DNA of 64,000 nt. It comes from Priestia megaterium. Its GTDB lineage: Bacteria; Bacillota; Bacilli; Bacillales; Bacillaceae_H. The stretch spans positions 2,881,501 to 2,945,500 of the forward strand of contig NZ_CP023317.1 in assembly GCF_009497655.1 (NCBI RefSeq), in the 5' to 3' direction. Below, piece by piece: positions 35,898 through 44,279 of the stretch. Position numbers and translations under genes: made by a program. The notes beneath the pieces were generated by a model, which ran no database searches, was not told the DNA's origin, and saw nothing but the letters and a program-made list of their open reading frames with translations. Numbering within the stretch: the stretch's first letter is position 1; every line of letters begins with the position of its first letter.

Positions 35898-36584
35898 TTA
35901 TGACATGAACAATCGAACATGCAGTTGTTCATGCTGCATTTGAGCAATTTCTAACCCTGGTGTCACGGCACCAAATTCCTCTTGATCTGCTTGCAAAATA
36001 TGCTGAAGCGCTTGCTGCAGCAGCGGCTGAAAAAGAACGAGCGTTTTTTGCCCATCGGTTTGGCCGATTGGTATGCCGCGAACAGCATTTTGAATTAATG
36101 AAGAGATGCTAGCGTACAAATGACTTAAAATTGCCTCTTCTTTTGTAATGTTTAACTGCAGGCTGGCTAATGCAAATACAACAGCAGGATGTCCGTACGC
36201 CTTCTTTGCTTTTACTTCACTCATATACTTTTCTAAATAAGAGCCTTGAAATAACTCTAAGCAAAGCTTTAACATGCGCTGGCCCACCCGTCTTGTCCCT
36301 TCTCTTGTTTCTTTTGACAAAGCAAGAGCGTATAGTTCATGATCAATTCTCATAATTTCGTTAAACTGGTCACGAACAGCATACTCATAAGCCAGCCTGC
36401 ATGCTAAGCCGTCCGTATACGTCAGCTGAACATCAAGGTATGTACGAAGCGCTTCTTGAAAGGTTTCTGTGTCGTAAATTTGATTTCGCTGAATATACGT
36501 TTCAAAACCAAACGAATGCGAAAATGCACCCGATGGGAAATTTGAATCACATAGTTGAATCAGCGAAAGCAATGAATTAGTCAT
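35898..36584 (-). CDS. ureF: Urease accessory protein UreF
   Basis: This 228-aa all-helical protein has the UreF start [22 protein letters not shown], a [15 protein letters not shown] helix and HPAVVFALA. UreF joins UreD and UreG into the maturation complex. It overlaps ureE by 8 nt. Confidence 0.94.
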   Translation of the reverse strand: MTNSLLSLIQLCDSNFPSGAFSHSFGFETYIQRNQIYDTETFQEALRTYLDVQLTYTDGLACRLAYEYAVRDQFNEIMRIDHELYALALSKETREGTRRVGQRMLKLCLELFQGSYLEKYMSEVKAKKAYGHPAVVFALASLQLNITKEEAILSHLYASISSLIQNAVRGIPIGQTDGQKTLVLFQPLLQQALQHILQADQEEFGAVTPGLEIAQMQHEQLHVRLFMS

Positions 36585-37023
36585 GACTATGTCCGATATG
36601 CTTAAAAGCTTGTTTTACTTTTCTTTTTTCGCGCTTATAGGGAATGTTGAGCTGCTGAAGCAATTCTTCGACTAAATAATCGTACTGTACAAGCATGTCT
36701 CCACCTTCAAACTGCGCCGGCAAATGGCGGTTCCCAAGCTGATGAGCAATTTCTCCCATCTGCTGAATATCAATCGGCTGAATGGTCAAAATATCGTCTG
36801 CCAGAACTTGCACAACAATCATATTGCTTTCATCCATAAATAGTACATCGCCATCAACTAACTCGCGGTTTTCTTTCAGACGAATTCCGAGTTCCTTACC
36901 GTGATCTGTTACAACGCGCTGAACGCGTTTTACTAAGTGATCACTTTCGATATATACCTTTTCTATATGTGGAGCTCGTTTTTCTAATGTTGCTATATTT
37001 CCGATAATTTTTTCGATTACCAT
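36577..37023 (-). CDS. ureE: Urease nickel metallochaperone UreE
   Basis: This 148-aa protein has the UreE fold: [23 protein letters not shown], an internal [15 protein letters not shown] block containing the nickel His, and a short His tail GHSHD. UreE passes nickel to UreG. GAGGTG precedes ATG; ureC ends 9 nt upstream. Confidence 0.95.
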   Translation of the reverse strand: MVIEKIIGNIATLEKRAPHIEKVYIESDHLVKRVQRVVTDHGKELGIRLKENRELVDGDVLFMDESNMIVVQVLADDILTIQPIDIQQMGEIAHQLGNRHLPAQFEGGDMLVQYDYLVEELLQQLNIPYKREKRKVKQAFKHIGHSHD

Positions 37024-37032
37024 TTTTTCACC

Positions 37033-38742
37033 TCAAAATAAAAAGTATCGCTGCGCCATAGGCACAACTTCTGCCGCTTCACATGTAATCATTTGTCCAT
37101 CTATTTTTACTTCGTACGTTTGGGGATCAACTTCAATCTTAGGCATTTCTCCATTTAACTTCATATCTGTTTTTTTTAACTGACGAATATCTTTTACTGG
37201 TTTAAGCAGCTTTTGTAACCCTAGTTTTTCGCCCACTTTGTTCTCATACGCTGCTTTTGACACAAACGTAACGGAGGTTTTAGCTCTTGCTTTTCCATAA
37301 GAAGCAAACATCGGACGATATAAGACCGGCTGTGGGGTTGGAATTGAAGCGTTAGGGTCTCCCATTAAGCTGTGAGCAATTAAACCGCCTTTTACAATCA
37401 AGTCAGGCTTTATTCCAAAAAACGCTGGCTCCCATAGGACTAAGTCAGCTATTTTCCCTGTTTCTACCGATCCTACGTATTCGGAAATTCCATGAGCGAT
37501 AGCTGGATTAATCGTATATTTAGCTACATAGCGTTTGACACGTGCGTTATCGCCGACTTCGCTGTCACCATCAATTTTTCCTCGCTGCTTTTTCATCTTA
37601 TCAGCTGTTTGCCACGTTCGTGTAATCACTTCTCCTACACGTCCCATTGCTTGAGAATCTGAAGAAATCATACTGAATACACCTAAATCGTGTAAAATAT
37701 CTTCAGCTGCAATCGTTTCTTTGCGAATGCGGGAATCAGCAAAAGCGATGTCTTCTGGTACAGCAGGATCAAGATGATGACATACCATGAGCATATCTAA
37801 ATGCTCTTCAAGCGTGTTGACCGTATAGGGTCTTGTTGGATTAGTTGATGATGGAAGCACGTTTGGAAAGCTTGCCATTTCCATAATATCAGGTGCATGC
37901 CCGCCTCCAGCTCCTTCAGTATGGTAGGTATGAATGACTCGATCACCAATTGCTGCAATCGTATCTTCAACAAAGCCGCCTTCATTTAAAGTATCTGTAT
38001 GAATCGCAATTTGAACATCGTACTCGTCTGCTACTTGCAGGCTTGTGTCGATGGCAGATGCCGTGGTTCCCCAGTCTTCGTGAAGCTTTAGTCCAATTGC
38101 TCCTGCTTTAATTTGTTCAATTAAAGGCTCTTTCGCACTTGCATTTCCTTTTCCTAAAAAGCCAATATTCATCGGAAATGCTTCAGCGGCTTCAAGCATT
38201 CGTTCGATATGCCACGCTCCGGGTGTACAAGTGGTAGCCTTTGTTCCTGTAGCAGGTCCTGTTCCTCCTCCAATCATCGTTGTCACGCCAGAGGCAAGGG
38301 CGGTTTCAATTTGCTGCGGACAAATGAAATGAATATGCGCATCAATACCGCCCGCGGTTACAATTTTCCCTTCAGCTGCAATTACTTCCGTACTCGCACC
38401 AATGATGATGTCTACTTCATCCATCAACAGCGGATTACCCGCTTTTCCAATAGTTTGAATGAGTCCATCTTTTATTCCAATATCTGCTTTATATATGCCT
38501 GTATAATCAACGATAATGGCATTTGTCAACACTAAGTCCGCTGCTTCACTTCGCGTTGCAAGAGGATGCTGCCCCATTCCGTCACGAATCACTTTTCCTC
38601 CGCCAAACTTTACTTCATCTCCGTAGGTTGTGAAATCTTTTTCAATTTCAATAAATAGCTCTGTGTCTGCTAAACGAACAGCATCTCCAACGGTTGGTCC
38701 AAACATATCTGCATACTGACGTCGCGACATTTGAAAACTCAT
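37033..38742 (-). CDS. ureC: Urease alpha subunit (catalytic)
   Basis: This 569-aa catalytic subunit hydrolyses urea to ammonia and carbamate. From the start chosen (ATG at 38742), His136 and His138 (AHIHF), carbamylated Lys219 (GLKLHEDWG), His248 and His274 are the nickel ligands, and MVCHHLD is the flap. All are present, so the enzyme should be active. The ATG three codons upstream is too close to GGAAG; the chosen one gives the normal length. It ends GQRYFLF-like (AQRYFLF). Confidence 0.97.
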   Translation of the reverse strand: MSFQMSRRQYADMFGPTVGDAVRLADTELFIEIEKDFTTYGDEVKFGGGKVIRDGMGQHPLATRSEAADLVLTNAIIVDYTGIYKADIGIKDGLIQTIGKAGNPLLMDEVDIIIGASTEVIAAEGKIVTAGGIDAHIHFICPQQIETALASGVTTMIGGGTGPATGTKATTCTPGAWHIERMLEAAEAFPMNIGFLGKGNASAKEPLIEQIKAGAIGLKLHEDWGTTASAIDTSLQVADEYDVQIAIHTDTLNEGGFVEDTIAAIGDRVIHTYHTEGAGGGHAPDIMEMASFPNVLPSSTNPTRPYTVNTLEEHLDMLMVCHHLDPAVPEDIAFADSRIRKETIAAEDILHDLGVFSMISSDSQAMGRVGEVITRTWQTADKMKKQRGKIDGDSEVGDNARVKRYVAKYTINPAIAHGISEYVGSVETGKIADLVLWEPAFFGIKPDLIVKGGLIAHSLMGDPNASIPTPQPVLYRPMFASYGKARAKTSVTFVSKAAYENKVGEKLGLQKLLKPVKDIRQLKKTDMKLNGEMPKIEVDPQTYEVKIDGQMITCEAAEVVPMAQRYFLF

Positions 38743-38743
38743 C

Positions 38744-39070
38744 TTATGCATCTTCCTTTCTATCAGAAAGCGATCTGTTTGTTTTATTGTTCAGACCGTA
38801 AATTTCTCTTGTTCCGGAAAAAGCAACCAGCTCTACTTCTTTTGCATCACCTGGCTCAAAGCGAACGGCTGTACCGGCTGGAATATTTAAATGATAGCCA
38901 AGCGCAGCTTCGCGGGGGAATTCGAGCGCGGCATTCACTTCAAAAAAATGAAAATGTGAACCTACTTGAACGGGGCGGTCGCCTCTATTGATTACAGTCA
39001 CGCTAATCGATTGCTTTCTGTTATTACATGTGATGGGTTCTTTTTTTAAGACGTATTCCCCTGGAATCAT
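38744..39070 (-). CDS. ureB: Urease beta subunit
   Basis: This 108-aa subunit starts [16 protein letters not shown] and has the typical [19 protein letters not shown] and [19 protein letters not shown] blocks. It forms the urease trimer with UreA and UreC. It ends inside the start region of ureC. The GAGGAGG ribosome site is strong. Confidence 0.96.
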   Translation of the reverse strand: MIPGEYVLKKEPITCNNRKQSISVTVINRGDRPVQVGSHFHFFEVNAALEFPREAALGYHLNIPAGTAVRFEPGDAKEVELVAFSGTREIYGLNNKTNRSLSDRKEDA

Positions 39071-39084
39071 ATTTTTCCCTCCTC

Positions 39085-39387
39085 TTAACGAATTGGATCG
39101 TGAACAGTGACGAGCTTGGTTCCGTCTGGAAAGGTAGCTTCTACTTGAATATCATGAATCATTTCAGGAATACCTTCCATTACATCTTCTCGTTTTAAAA
39201 TCTTGGTACCTTCTCGCATTAGCTGTGCTACCGTCTTGCCATCGCGAGCTCCTTCCATAATTTCATATGTAATGATCGCTACTGCCTCGGGATAGTTAAG
39301 TTTTAATCCTCTTGTCTGACGGCGTCTTGCTAAGTCTGCAGCTACGACAATCATTAATTTTTCTTGTTCTCTCGACGTAAGTTTCAA
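39085..39387 (-). CDS. ureA: Urease gamma subunit
   Basis: This 100-aa subunit has the UreA start [31 protein letters not shown] and [14 protein letters not shown]. It is the first gene of ureABCEFGD. The start is TTG at 39387, after AAAGGAAG. A GlnR/TnrA box lies about 45 nt upstream. Confidence 0.97.
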   Translation of the reverse strand: MKLTSREQEKLMIVVAADLARRRQTRGLKLNYPEAVAIITYEIMEGARDGKTVAQLMREGTKILKREDVMEGIPEMIHDIQVEATFPDGTKLVTVHDPIR

Positions 39388-39431
39388 TGAAAGCTTCCTT
39401 TCTGCTAATCTATTTTCTTGTTAACATCAAA

Positions 39432-39448
39432 TGTGATATTTTCTAACA
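39432..39448 (-). promoter_or_regulatory. GlnR/TnrA box upstream of ureA
   Basis: On the minus strand TGTTAGAAAATATCACA is a perfect match to TGTNA-N7-TNACA. It sits about 45 nt before the ureA start. It predicts control by nitrogen status, by GlnR and/or TnrA. A TATAAT-like -10 lies upstream of the box, so repression there and activation of a second promoter are both possible. Confidence 0.85.
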
Positions 39449-39512
39449 CAAATACACAACTAATTATATTAAATTTTCTGATAAAAAACAAAGGATTTAT
39501 ATCTTTCGATAA

Positions 39513-39541
39513 AAAAAGATGAGCATATTTGCTCACCTTTT
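39513..39541 (-). terminator. Terminator of the TrpD2-like gene
   Basis: GGTGAGCAaatATGCTCATC hairpin with a T-run on the minus strand at the stop codon. Confidence 0.65.
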
Positions 39542-40589
39542 ACTCTTCTGAAATCACTTGTGTTTTCCATTTCTGCAGGTGTTTCCAACCTAGACCTTCA
39601 GCTAGCTGACGTTTTGCATAGTCTACTCCTTCTTCAATAGAAGTTTCATAGCCAAATAAATAATAGCGCAAGCCGGCGTTTAATACTACTTGATTATAGA
39701 CATAAGTCAGTTCGGAAGAAGATTCACCCTCCAAAATGCGCGTCACATATGCCGCTTGTTTTTCAACACTTATTTTCTTTTCAAAGTGTTCTTCTTCCAC
39801 AAACAGTCCGTATTCTTTTGGATTGACAATAAACGACTCCATCTCTCCTTCTGAGATAGTAAAAACAAAGCTGCTTCTATGTACAGGTACATCTTCAGAT
39901 CCTTCTATACCTTGCACCACGTATACATGTTTAAACGGGAGCGAAGCAAAAATGGGCACAATTTTGTTAATGGCCGTGCGGTGAAAAGCGCCCATCATTA
40001 AAGAAGAAGCATTTGATAAATTTAATAGTTTTTCAACCGTATTAATTAGTGTTCTTACGCCAATTTCATGACGAATTTGTTTGATGCGACTAAGAGGATA
40101 AGAGATTGTTTCAGCATTTACAAAGCCAATTTTTAATGTTTCTAACGTATGACCGATGTCTTCAATCGTTTGAGCTTGAGGGATCTGTAATGAATGAAGT
40201 ACATCTTCAATCGTTGTTCCAAACTTTGGAGGAAGCGCTTCTGTACAGTGTAAAAAAGCTGGCACACCTCTTTCAGCTAATAAAATCGATACAGGAATGG
40301 TCGCAAAAAATGAATTTCTCCCTGCATAAGGGCTTGCAAAATCAATTGATTTATCTTTTAACGGCTGAGACAGCGGTATCTCTTTTGTTTTTTCACGAAA
40401 AGCATGAACGAATCCCAATAGTTCATCTGCATTTTCGGTTTTAATACGTTCCGCAATAAAAAAAGCAGCGACCTGAGCATCCGTAGCTTGTCCAGAAGCG
40501 ATTAAGCGAGCTGCTTCTTTTGCTTGTTCATACGTTAAGTCAGTTGATCCTCTTTTTCCGCGCGCTATTTCTTTGATAAATTGTTGCAT
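39540..40589 (-). CDS. Anthranilate phosphoribosyltransferase-like protein (TrpD2/YbiB type)
   Basis: This 349-aa protein has the TrpD fold start (LTYEQAKEAARLIASGQATDAQVAAFFIAERIKTENADELLGF) but the PRPP site D-GTGGD is replaced by SPYAGRN. The HGNR-type anthranilate loop is also altered (FLHCTEALPPKFG). This fits the TrpD2/YbiB group, which binds nucleic acid instead of making phosphoribosyl-anthranilate. It lies next to the urease operon on the same strand but has its own terminator. ATG at 40589 follows AAAGGAAG; the twelve upstream codons lack a site. Confidence 0.65.
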   Translation of the reverse strand: MQQFIKEIARGKRGSTDLTYEQAKEAARLIASGQATDAQVAAFFIAERIKTENADELLGFVHAFREKTKEIPLSQPLKDKSIDFASPYAGRNSFFATIPVSILLAERGVPAFLHCTEALPPKFGTTIEDVLHSLQIPQAQTIEDIGHTLETLKIGFVNAETISYPLSRIKQIRHEIGVRTLINTVEKLLNLSNASSLMMGAFHRTAINKIVPIFASLPFKHVYVVQGIEGSEDVPVHRSSFVFTISEGEMESFIVNPKEYGLFVEEEHFEKKISVEKQAAYVTRILEGESSSELTYVYNQVVLNAGLRYYLFGYETSIEEGVDYAKRQLAEGLGWKHLQKWKTQVISEE

Positions 40590-40783
40590 ATCGTACACTT
40601 CCTTTTTAACTGAATATTTGTACATTGTATCACATATTTCCTTTGCTCCTTAGATTATCTTCTATCAGGTACGCAAACTGCTAAAAAATATGAAATTAAA
40701 GGAAAAGTACTAGTTCTTTTATAACCTAATATAGTATAATCTATCTGCTATACTATTATTTGGATATTTGGGGGACTTTACAA

Positions 40784-41926
40784 ATGAAAAAAGAGAAACT
40801 ACTTGTACCATTTATAGCAGCATCCGTTTTAGTAGGAGCATCGGTGACAACGCCTGTTTTTAGCCACTCTGCTTATGCTGCTTCTTCTGTGAGCGTTTAT
40901 CAAAAAGACGTTAATTCGCTAGCAGATTATTACGCACCATTTTATAAAACCGTAGAAAAAAAGCTAAAAGAAATTGAAGGAATAAAAGATGACGAAAAAG
41001 CGTTAGCGGCATATGATCAGCTTGCGGATCAAATTGACCAGTTTCTAACAAAGACTGATAAAAATTACGCGATGAATCATCTTAATTCAGAAGCTGATCA
41101 GCTTCAAGGGTATTTATATGACAGCTTAATTGCTCTTTACAATTACATTGTAGATCTTGAAGACTATGCGTATGGAGATGTAAGTGACGCGGAATTTAAT
41201 AAGATCTCTGCAAATTTTGAAAAAGAAATCAACGCATACAATACGCAATTTCAGCAAAAAGCGAAGAGCTATAAAACGAAGCGAAAAGTAACGTTTAGCG
41301 CAAATATGAGTTATTTGCTTGATGAAGATATTCAACCTTCACCAACAGCTCCATCTACACCGGCTGATAACAATGGCACCTACACGGTGAAAAAGGGAGA
41401 CACGCTGACAGCAGTCGCTAAAAAGTACGGCATGACGGTAGCTGAATTAAAAAAATTAAACAATTTAAAAACAGATGCGCTAAAAGTTGGACAAGTGCTG
41501 AAAGTGAAAAGTACAAGCGCACCTGCGCCGGCTCCAGCACCCCAAACTTCTGTTAGTGCAAAACAGCAGCAAATCGTATCGTATGCCAAAACGCTAATTG
41601 GAAAGCCATATAAATATGGAGGAACGACACCAAAAGGTTTTGATGTATCAGGGTACACACAGTATGTATATAAAAACGCGGGTTCAACTATTTCTATCCC
41701 CCGTACAGTAGCAGATCAGTATAAAAGCGGAACGGACGTAAAGCAAAACAGTCTGCAGGCTGGAGATTTAGTTTTCTTTAAAAACGGCAAATCCGTTTCA
41801 GTCGTAGGAATTTACCTAGACAAACAAGAATTCATTTATGTCAGCAGCAAAGGCGTTAAAACGCAATCACTTTCAACAGCGTACTGGAAAAACAGCTATG
41901 CGGGCGCAAAGCGTATTATAAAGTAA
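40784..41926 (+). CDS. LysM plus degenerate NlpC/P60 protein
   Basis: This 380-aa secreted protein has a signal peptide (about 1-33), a helical region (40-180), one LysM domain (about 204-246, YTVKKGDTLTAVAKKYG) and a C-terminal NlpC/P60 fold (about 265-380, AKTLIGKPYKYGGTTPKGF). The catalytic Cys (normally GFDCSG) is Val288, the His (normally HVGIY) is Val340 and the third polar residue (normally IHAS) is Tyr352. It is therefore unlikely to cut peptidoglycan and may be a wall-binding or regulatory protein. ATG at 40784 follows GGGGGAC; a longer frame starts eight codons earlier. Confidence 0.88.
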   Translation: MKKEKLLVPFIAASVLVGASVTTPVFSHSAYAASSVSVYQKDVNSLADYYAPFYKTVEKKLKEIEGIKDDEKALAAYDQLADQIDQFLTKTDKNYAMNHLNSEADQLQGYLYDSLIALYNYIVDLEDYAYGDVSDAEFNKISANFEKEINAYNTQFQQKAKSYKTKRKVTFSANMSYLLDEDIQPSPTAPSTPADNNGTYTVKKGDTLTAVAKKYGMTVAELKKLNNLKTDALKVGQVLKVKSTSAPAPAPAPQTSVSAKQQQIVSYAKTLIGKPYKYGGTTPKGFDVSGYTQYVYKNAGSTISIPRTVADQYKSGTDVKQNSLQAGDLVFFKNGKSVSVVGIYLDKQEFIYVSSKGVKTQSLSTAYWKNSYAGAKRIIK

Positions 41927-41954
41927 AAAGAGGTGCCATAAGGCACCTCTTTTG
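41926..41954 (+). terminator. Terminator of the NlpC/P60-like gene
   Basis: AAAAGAGGTGCC / GGCACCTCTTTT with a 4-nt loop. Confidence 0.8.
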
Positions 41955-42006
41955 TTTTACTAGCTATGTATTTCTATACTAGACTAGCAATTTTATAAAG
42001 AACTTC

Positions 42007-43008
42007 TTAGTTCATAACCGTGATTTTAACAGATTTTCTTCCGAACTGTTGAGCATCACCTTCAGAAGGAACGAATACATCGATTCGATTGCCTTTAATT
42101 GCTCCACCTGTATCGGCAGCTACAGCTTCACCATAGCCTTCTACATAAACTTTCGAACCTAACGGAATAACACTAGGATCAACAGCGATTACTTTTTGGT
42201 TTGGATTTGCTTTTAAATCCACTCCTGTAGCAGTTGTACCGCTACATCCAGCACAATTAGCCGTATAGGCAGTTGCTTCAACTGTCATTGATTTGCCGCT
42301 GGCTTGTTGTGACGATTCAGCAGGTTGTTGTTGTTTTTGAGCTTGTTCAGCTTGAGCTTGCTGCTGCTCTTTTTGAGCTTGTTCAGCTTGAGCTTGCTGC
42401 TGCTCTTTTTGAGCTTGTTCAGCCTGAGCTTGCTGCTGCTCTTTTTGAGCTTGTTCAGCTTGAGCTTGCTGCTGTTCTTTTTGAGCTTGTTCAGCTTGAG
42501 CTTGCTGCTGCTCTTTTTGAGCTTGTTCAGCTTGAGCTTGCTGCTGTTCTTCTTGAGTTTGTTCAGCCGGCGCTTGAGCTTGCTGAGTTTCTGGAGCAGC
42601 TTGGGCTACTGAAGGGCTTGATTGCTGAGCTTGGCCGTTTGGAGACTGAATTTTTAGTTGTTCGCCAGGATAAATTAAATCTGACTTCAGTCCGTTCCAT
42701 TCTTTAATTTGATCTACCGTCACGCCGTATTGCTGACTGATGGACCATAATGTATTTCCTTGCTGAACTTTGTGCGTCATTTCTTTTATAGTAGCTACGT
42801 TTAATTCTTGATTTGGATAAATAATATTAGATGTTAAGTTATTTGCATCTTTTAGCTCGTCTACGCTCACGCTGTGCTTTTGAGCGACTTTCCATAACGT
42901 ATCACCTTTTTCTACGTGATACGTTCCGCTTGTAGAAGCAGAAGCTGCACCTACAAATCCCGCTGAAAGGATTGCTGTTGTTCCTAGAGTAAATATAAAT
43001 TTTTTCAT
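42007..43008 (-). CDS. LysM-LysM-3D cell-wall protein, YocH-like
   Basis: This 333-aa secreted protein has a signal peptide (cut after ASA, about 25), LysM domains at about 29-72 and 78-121, an Ala/Glu/Gln-rich linker with seven 12-aa repeats (EQAQKEQQQAQA type, about 154-237), and a C-terminal 3D domain (VEATAYTANCAGCSG to the end, with IPLGSKVYV and AADTGGAIKGNRIDVF, the three Asp motif). This is the architecture of B. subtilis YocH, a muralytic enzyme under WalR control. AAGGAGG precedes ATG. A WalR-like box is present upstream. Confidence 0.85.
   Translation of the reverse strand: MKKFIFTLGTTAILSAGFVGAASASTSGTYHVEKGDTLWKVAQKHSVSVDELKDANNLTSNIIYPNQELNVATIKEMTHKVQQGNTLWSISQQYGVTVDQIKEWNGLKSDLIYPGEQLKIQSPNGQAQQSSPSVAQAAPETQQAQAPAEQTQEEQQQAQAEQAQKEQQQAQAEQAQKEQQQAQAEQAQKEQQQAQAEQAQKEQQQAQAEQAQKEQQQAQAEQAQKQQQPAESSQQASGKSMTVEATAYTANCAGCSGTTATGVDLKANPNQKVIAVDPSVIPLGSKVYVEGYGEAVAADTGGAIKGNRIDVFVPSEGDAQQFGRKSVKITVMN
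42325..42575 (-). repeat. 36-bp tandem repeats inside the YocH-like gene
   Basis: Seven near-identical in-frame 36-bp units encode the EQAQKEQQQAQA linker. Several neighbours differ only by C/T changes such as CTCTTT or TTCTTT, which points to recent slippage or gene-conversion expansion. Confidence 0.85.
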
Positions 43009-43056
43009 TACGAATACCTCCTTATTTACTCAATGATTGAATGATATCATCCTCAC

Positions 43057-43073
43057 ATTTCACAGCCGTTACA
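43057..43073 (-). promoter_or_regulatory. Candidate WalR box upstream of the YocH-like gene
   Basis: Minus-strand TGTAACGGCTGTGAAAT matches TGTWAH-N5-TGTWAH with one mismatch. It lies about 50 nt before the start codon. The remaining part of the gap, to 43281, shows no convincing gene. Confidence 0.45.
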
Positions 43074-43281
43074 GAGCCATGCTACTTTTATTACAAAACT
43101 TAACAAAAAGGAACGTTTAAACGTAATATTTCTGATAATTTGGCTATATGATGAAACGTTTCTACTTTTTACTGCTTTTTATTGTTGTTTTAACCAAAAT
43201 AGTTAAATTTCTCTATCATTGCTGGCTATGCCTCTTCTTTTTTATTGACCATTTAACGGGTATATTAAGTTTTTTTCGTAA

Positions 43282-43437
43282 CAAAAAAGAGGTTGGAAAT
43301 GAATCCAGTCAACTGCTAGAAGGAACTACATAAATGAAACCTATGTTCACCATAACAAAAAAAGCGAACCGCTCATCAAAGATTCTGATGAGCGGTTCGC
43401 TTTTCAATTCGGCTAAACTACTTTTGTCCCAGCCTTT
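43282..43437 (-). repeat. Intergenic repeat family, copy F
   Basis: Left end AAAAAAGAGGTTGGAAATG, TCAACTGCTAGAAGGAACTACA, core ATGAAACCTATGTTCACC, hairpin GCGAACCGCTCATCA / TGATGAGCGGTTCGC, right end CTTTTGTCCCAGCC plus a T-run. The right end joins the nfrA stop codon. Confidence 0.85.
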
Positions 43438-44187
43438 TTATTTCTTATTAAATCCTTGCTTTTCAACAAATTCTTTCATGTACATACGCTTAGGATTGGA
43501 AAGCATTTCAGCCATTTGACCAGTCCATGTGTCTTGACGTTTGCCATTTGTTCGTTCGTTGTAATAAGCAGAAATTTCTTCGTTATACGTCGTTAATTCT
43601 TTTTTCGTCTGCTCATGGTTTGGCTCATATGTTTCTTCATGATACACATGTTTAAATGGTAAGCGCGGCTTTTTATCCGTCATACCCGCTGGATGTCCAA
43701 CCGTTAGACCAAATAACGGGATTACATGATGAGGCAGTTTTAACAATTTGCTTACTTCTTCTAATTCGTTACGCAAACCGCCAATATAACAAGCTCCAAG
43801 TCCCATTGATTCAGCAGCAAGCGTTGCATTTTGCGCAGCAAGGGCAACGTCAATAATAGCTACCATGAACTGCTCTGTGCTTTCGAGCGCTGTCGATAAA
43901 TCTTTTTTCTCCATTTCTGCAATGACATCATGACGATGAAAGTCAGCGCAAAATACAAAGAAGTGTCCATTTGTTTCTACGTAAGGCTGATTTCCTGCTA
44001 ATTGGGCAAGCTTTCGCTTCGTTTCTTTATCTTTTACTCCAATAATGGAGTACGCTTGAATATAGCTTGATGTGGAAGCTGCCTGTGCGCTTTCTACAAT
44101 CGTCTGAATTTGCTCTTCCGACAATGGTTTGTCTTCATATTTGCGAATAGAACGATGATTTAAAATCGTTTCAATAACTGAGTTCAT
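43438..44187 (-). CDS. nfrA: NADPH-dependent FMN oxidoreductase NfrA
   Basis: This 249-aa flavoprotein matches B. subtilis NfrA1 in length and blocks: ETILNHRSIRKYEDKPLSEEQIQ, QAASTSSYIQAYSIIGV, LAGNQPYVETNGHFFVFCAD, AAQNATLAAESMGLGACYIGGLRN and a GFNKK end. It reduces FMN and nitro compounds with NADPH. In B. subtilis it responds to heat and Spx; no operator for that was identified here. AAAGGAG precedes ATG. Copy F of the repeat family supplies its terminator. Confidence 0.9.
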   Translation of the reverse strand: MNSVIETILNHRSIRKYEDKPLSEEQIQTIVESAQAASTSSYIQAYSIIGVKDKETKRKLAQLAGNQPYVETNGHFFVFCADFHRHDVIAEMEKKDLSTALESTEQFMVAIIDVALAAQNATLAAESMGLGACYIGGLRNELEEVSKLLKLPHHVIPLFGLTVGHPAGMTDKKPRLPFKHVYHEETYEPNHEQTKKELTTYNEEISAYYNERTNGKRQDTWTGQMAEMLSNPKRMYMKEFVEKQGFNKK

Positions 44188-44279
44188 ATTGTAATCTCCT
44201 TTTACTTCATTTAACCTTCTACAGATGTTATATCTACAGTTAGTTTATCGAATGTAAAAAGAAATAACCAATGTTCTGC

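Noticed and set aside
42273-42707. Leu-rich plus-strand open frame of 144 codons
   Set aside because: It is the antisense of the Gln/Ala repeats in the YocH-like gene.
43148-43333. Plus-strand hydrophobic open frame of 61 codons
   Set aside because: No ribosome site; it runs into the repeat element and is not supported by context.
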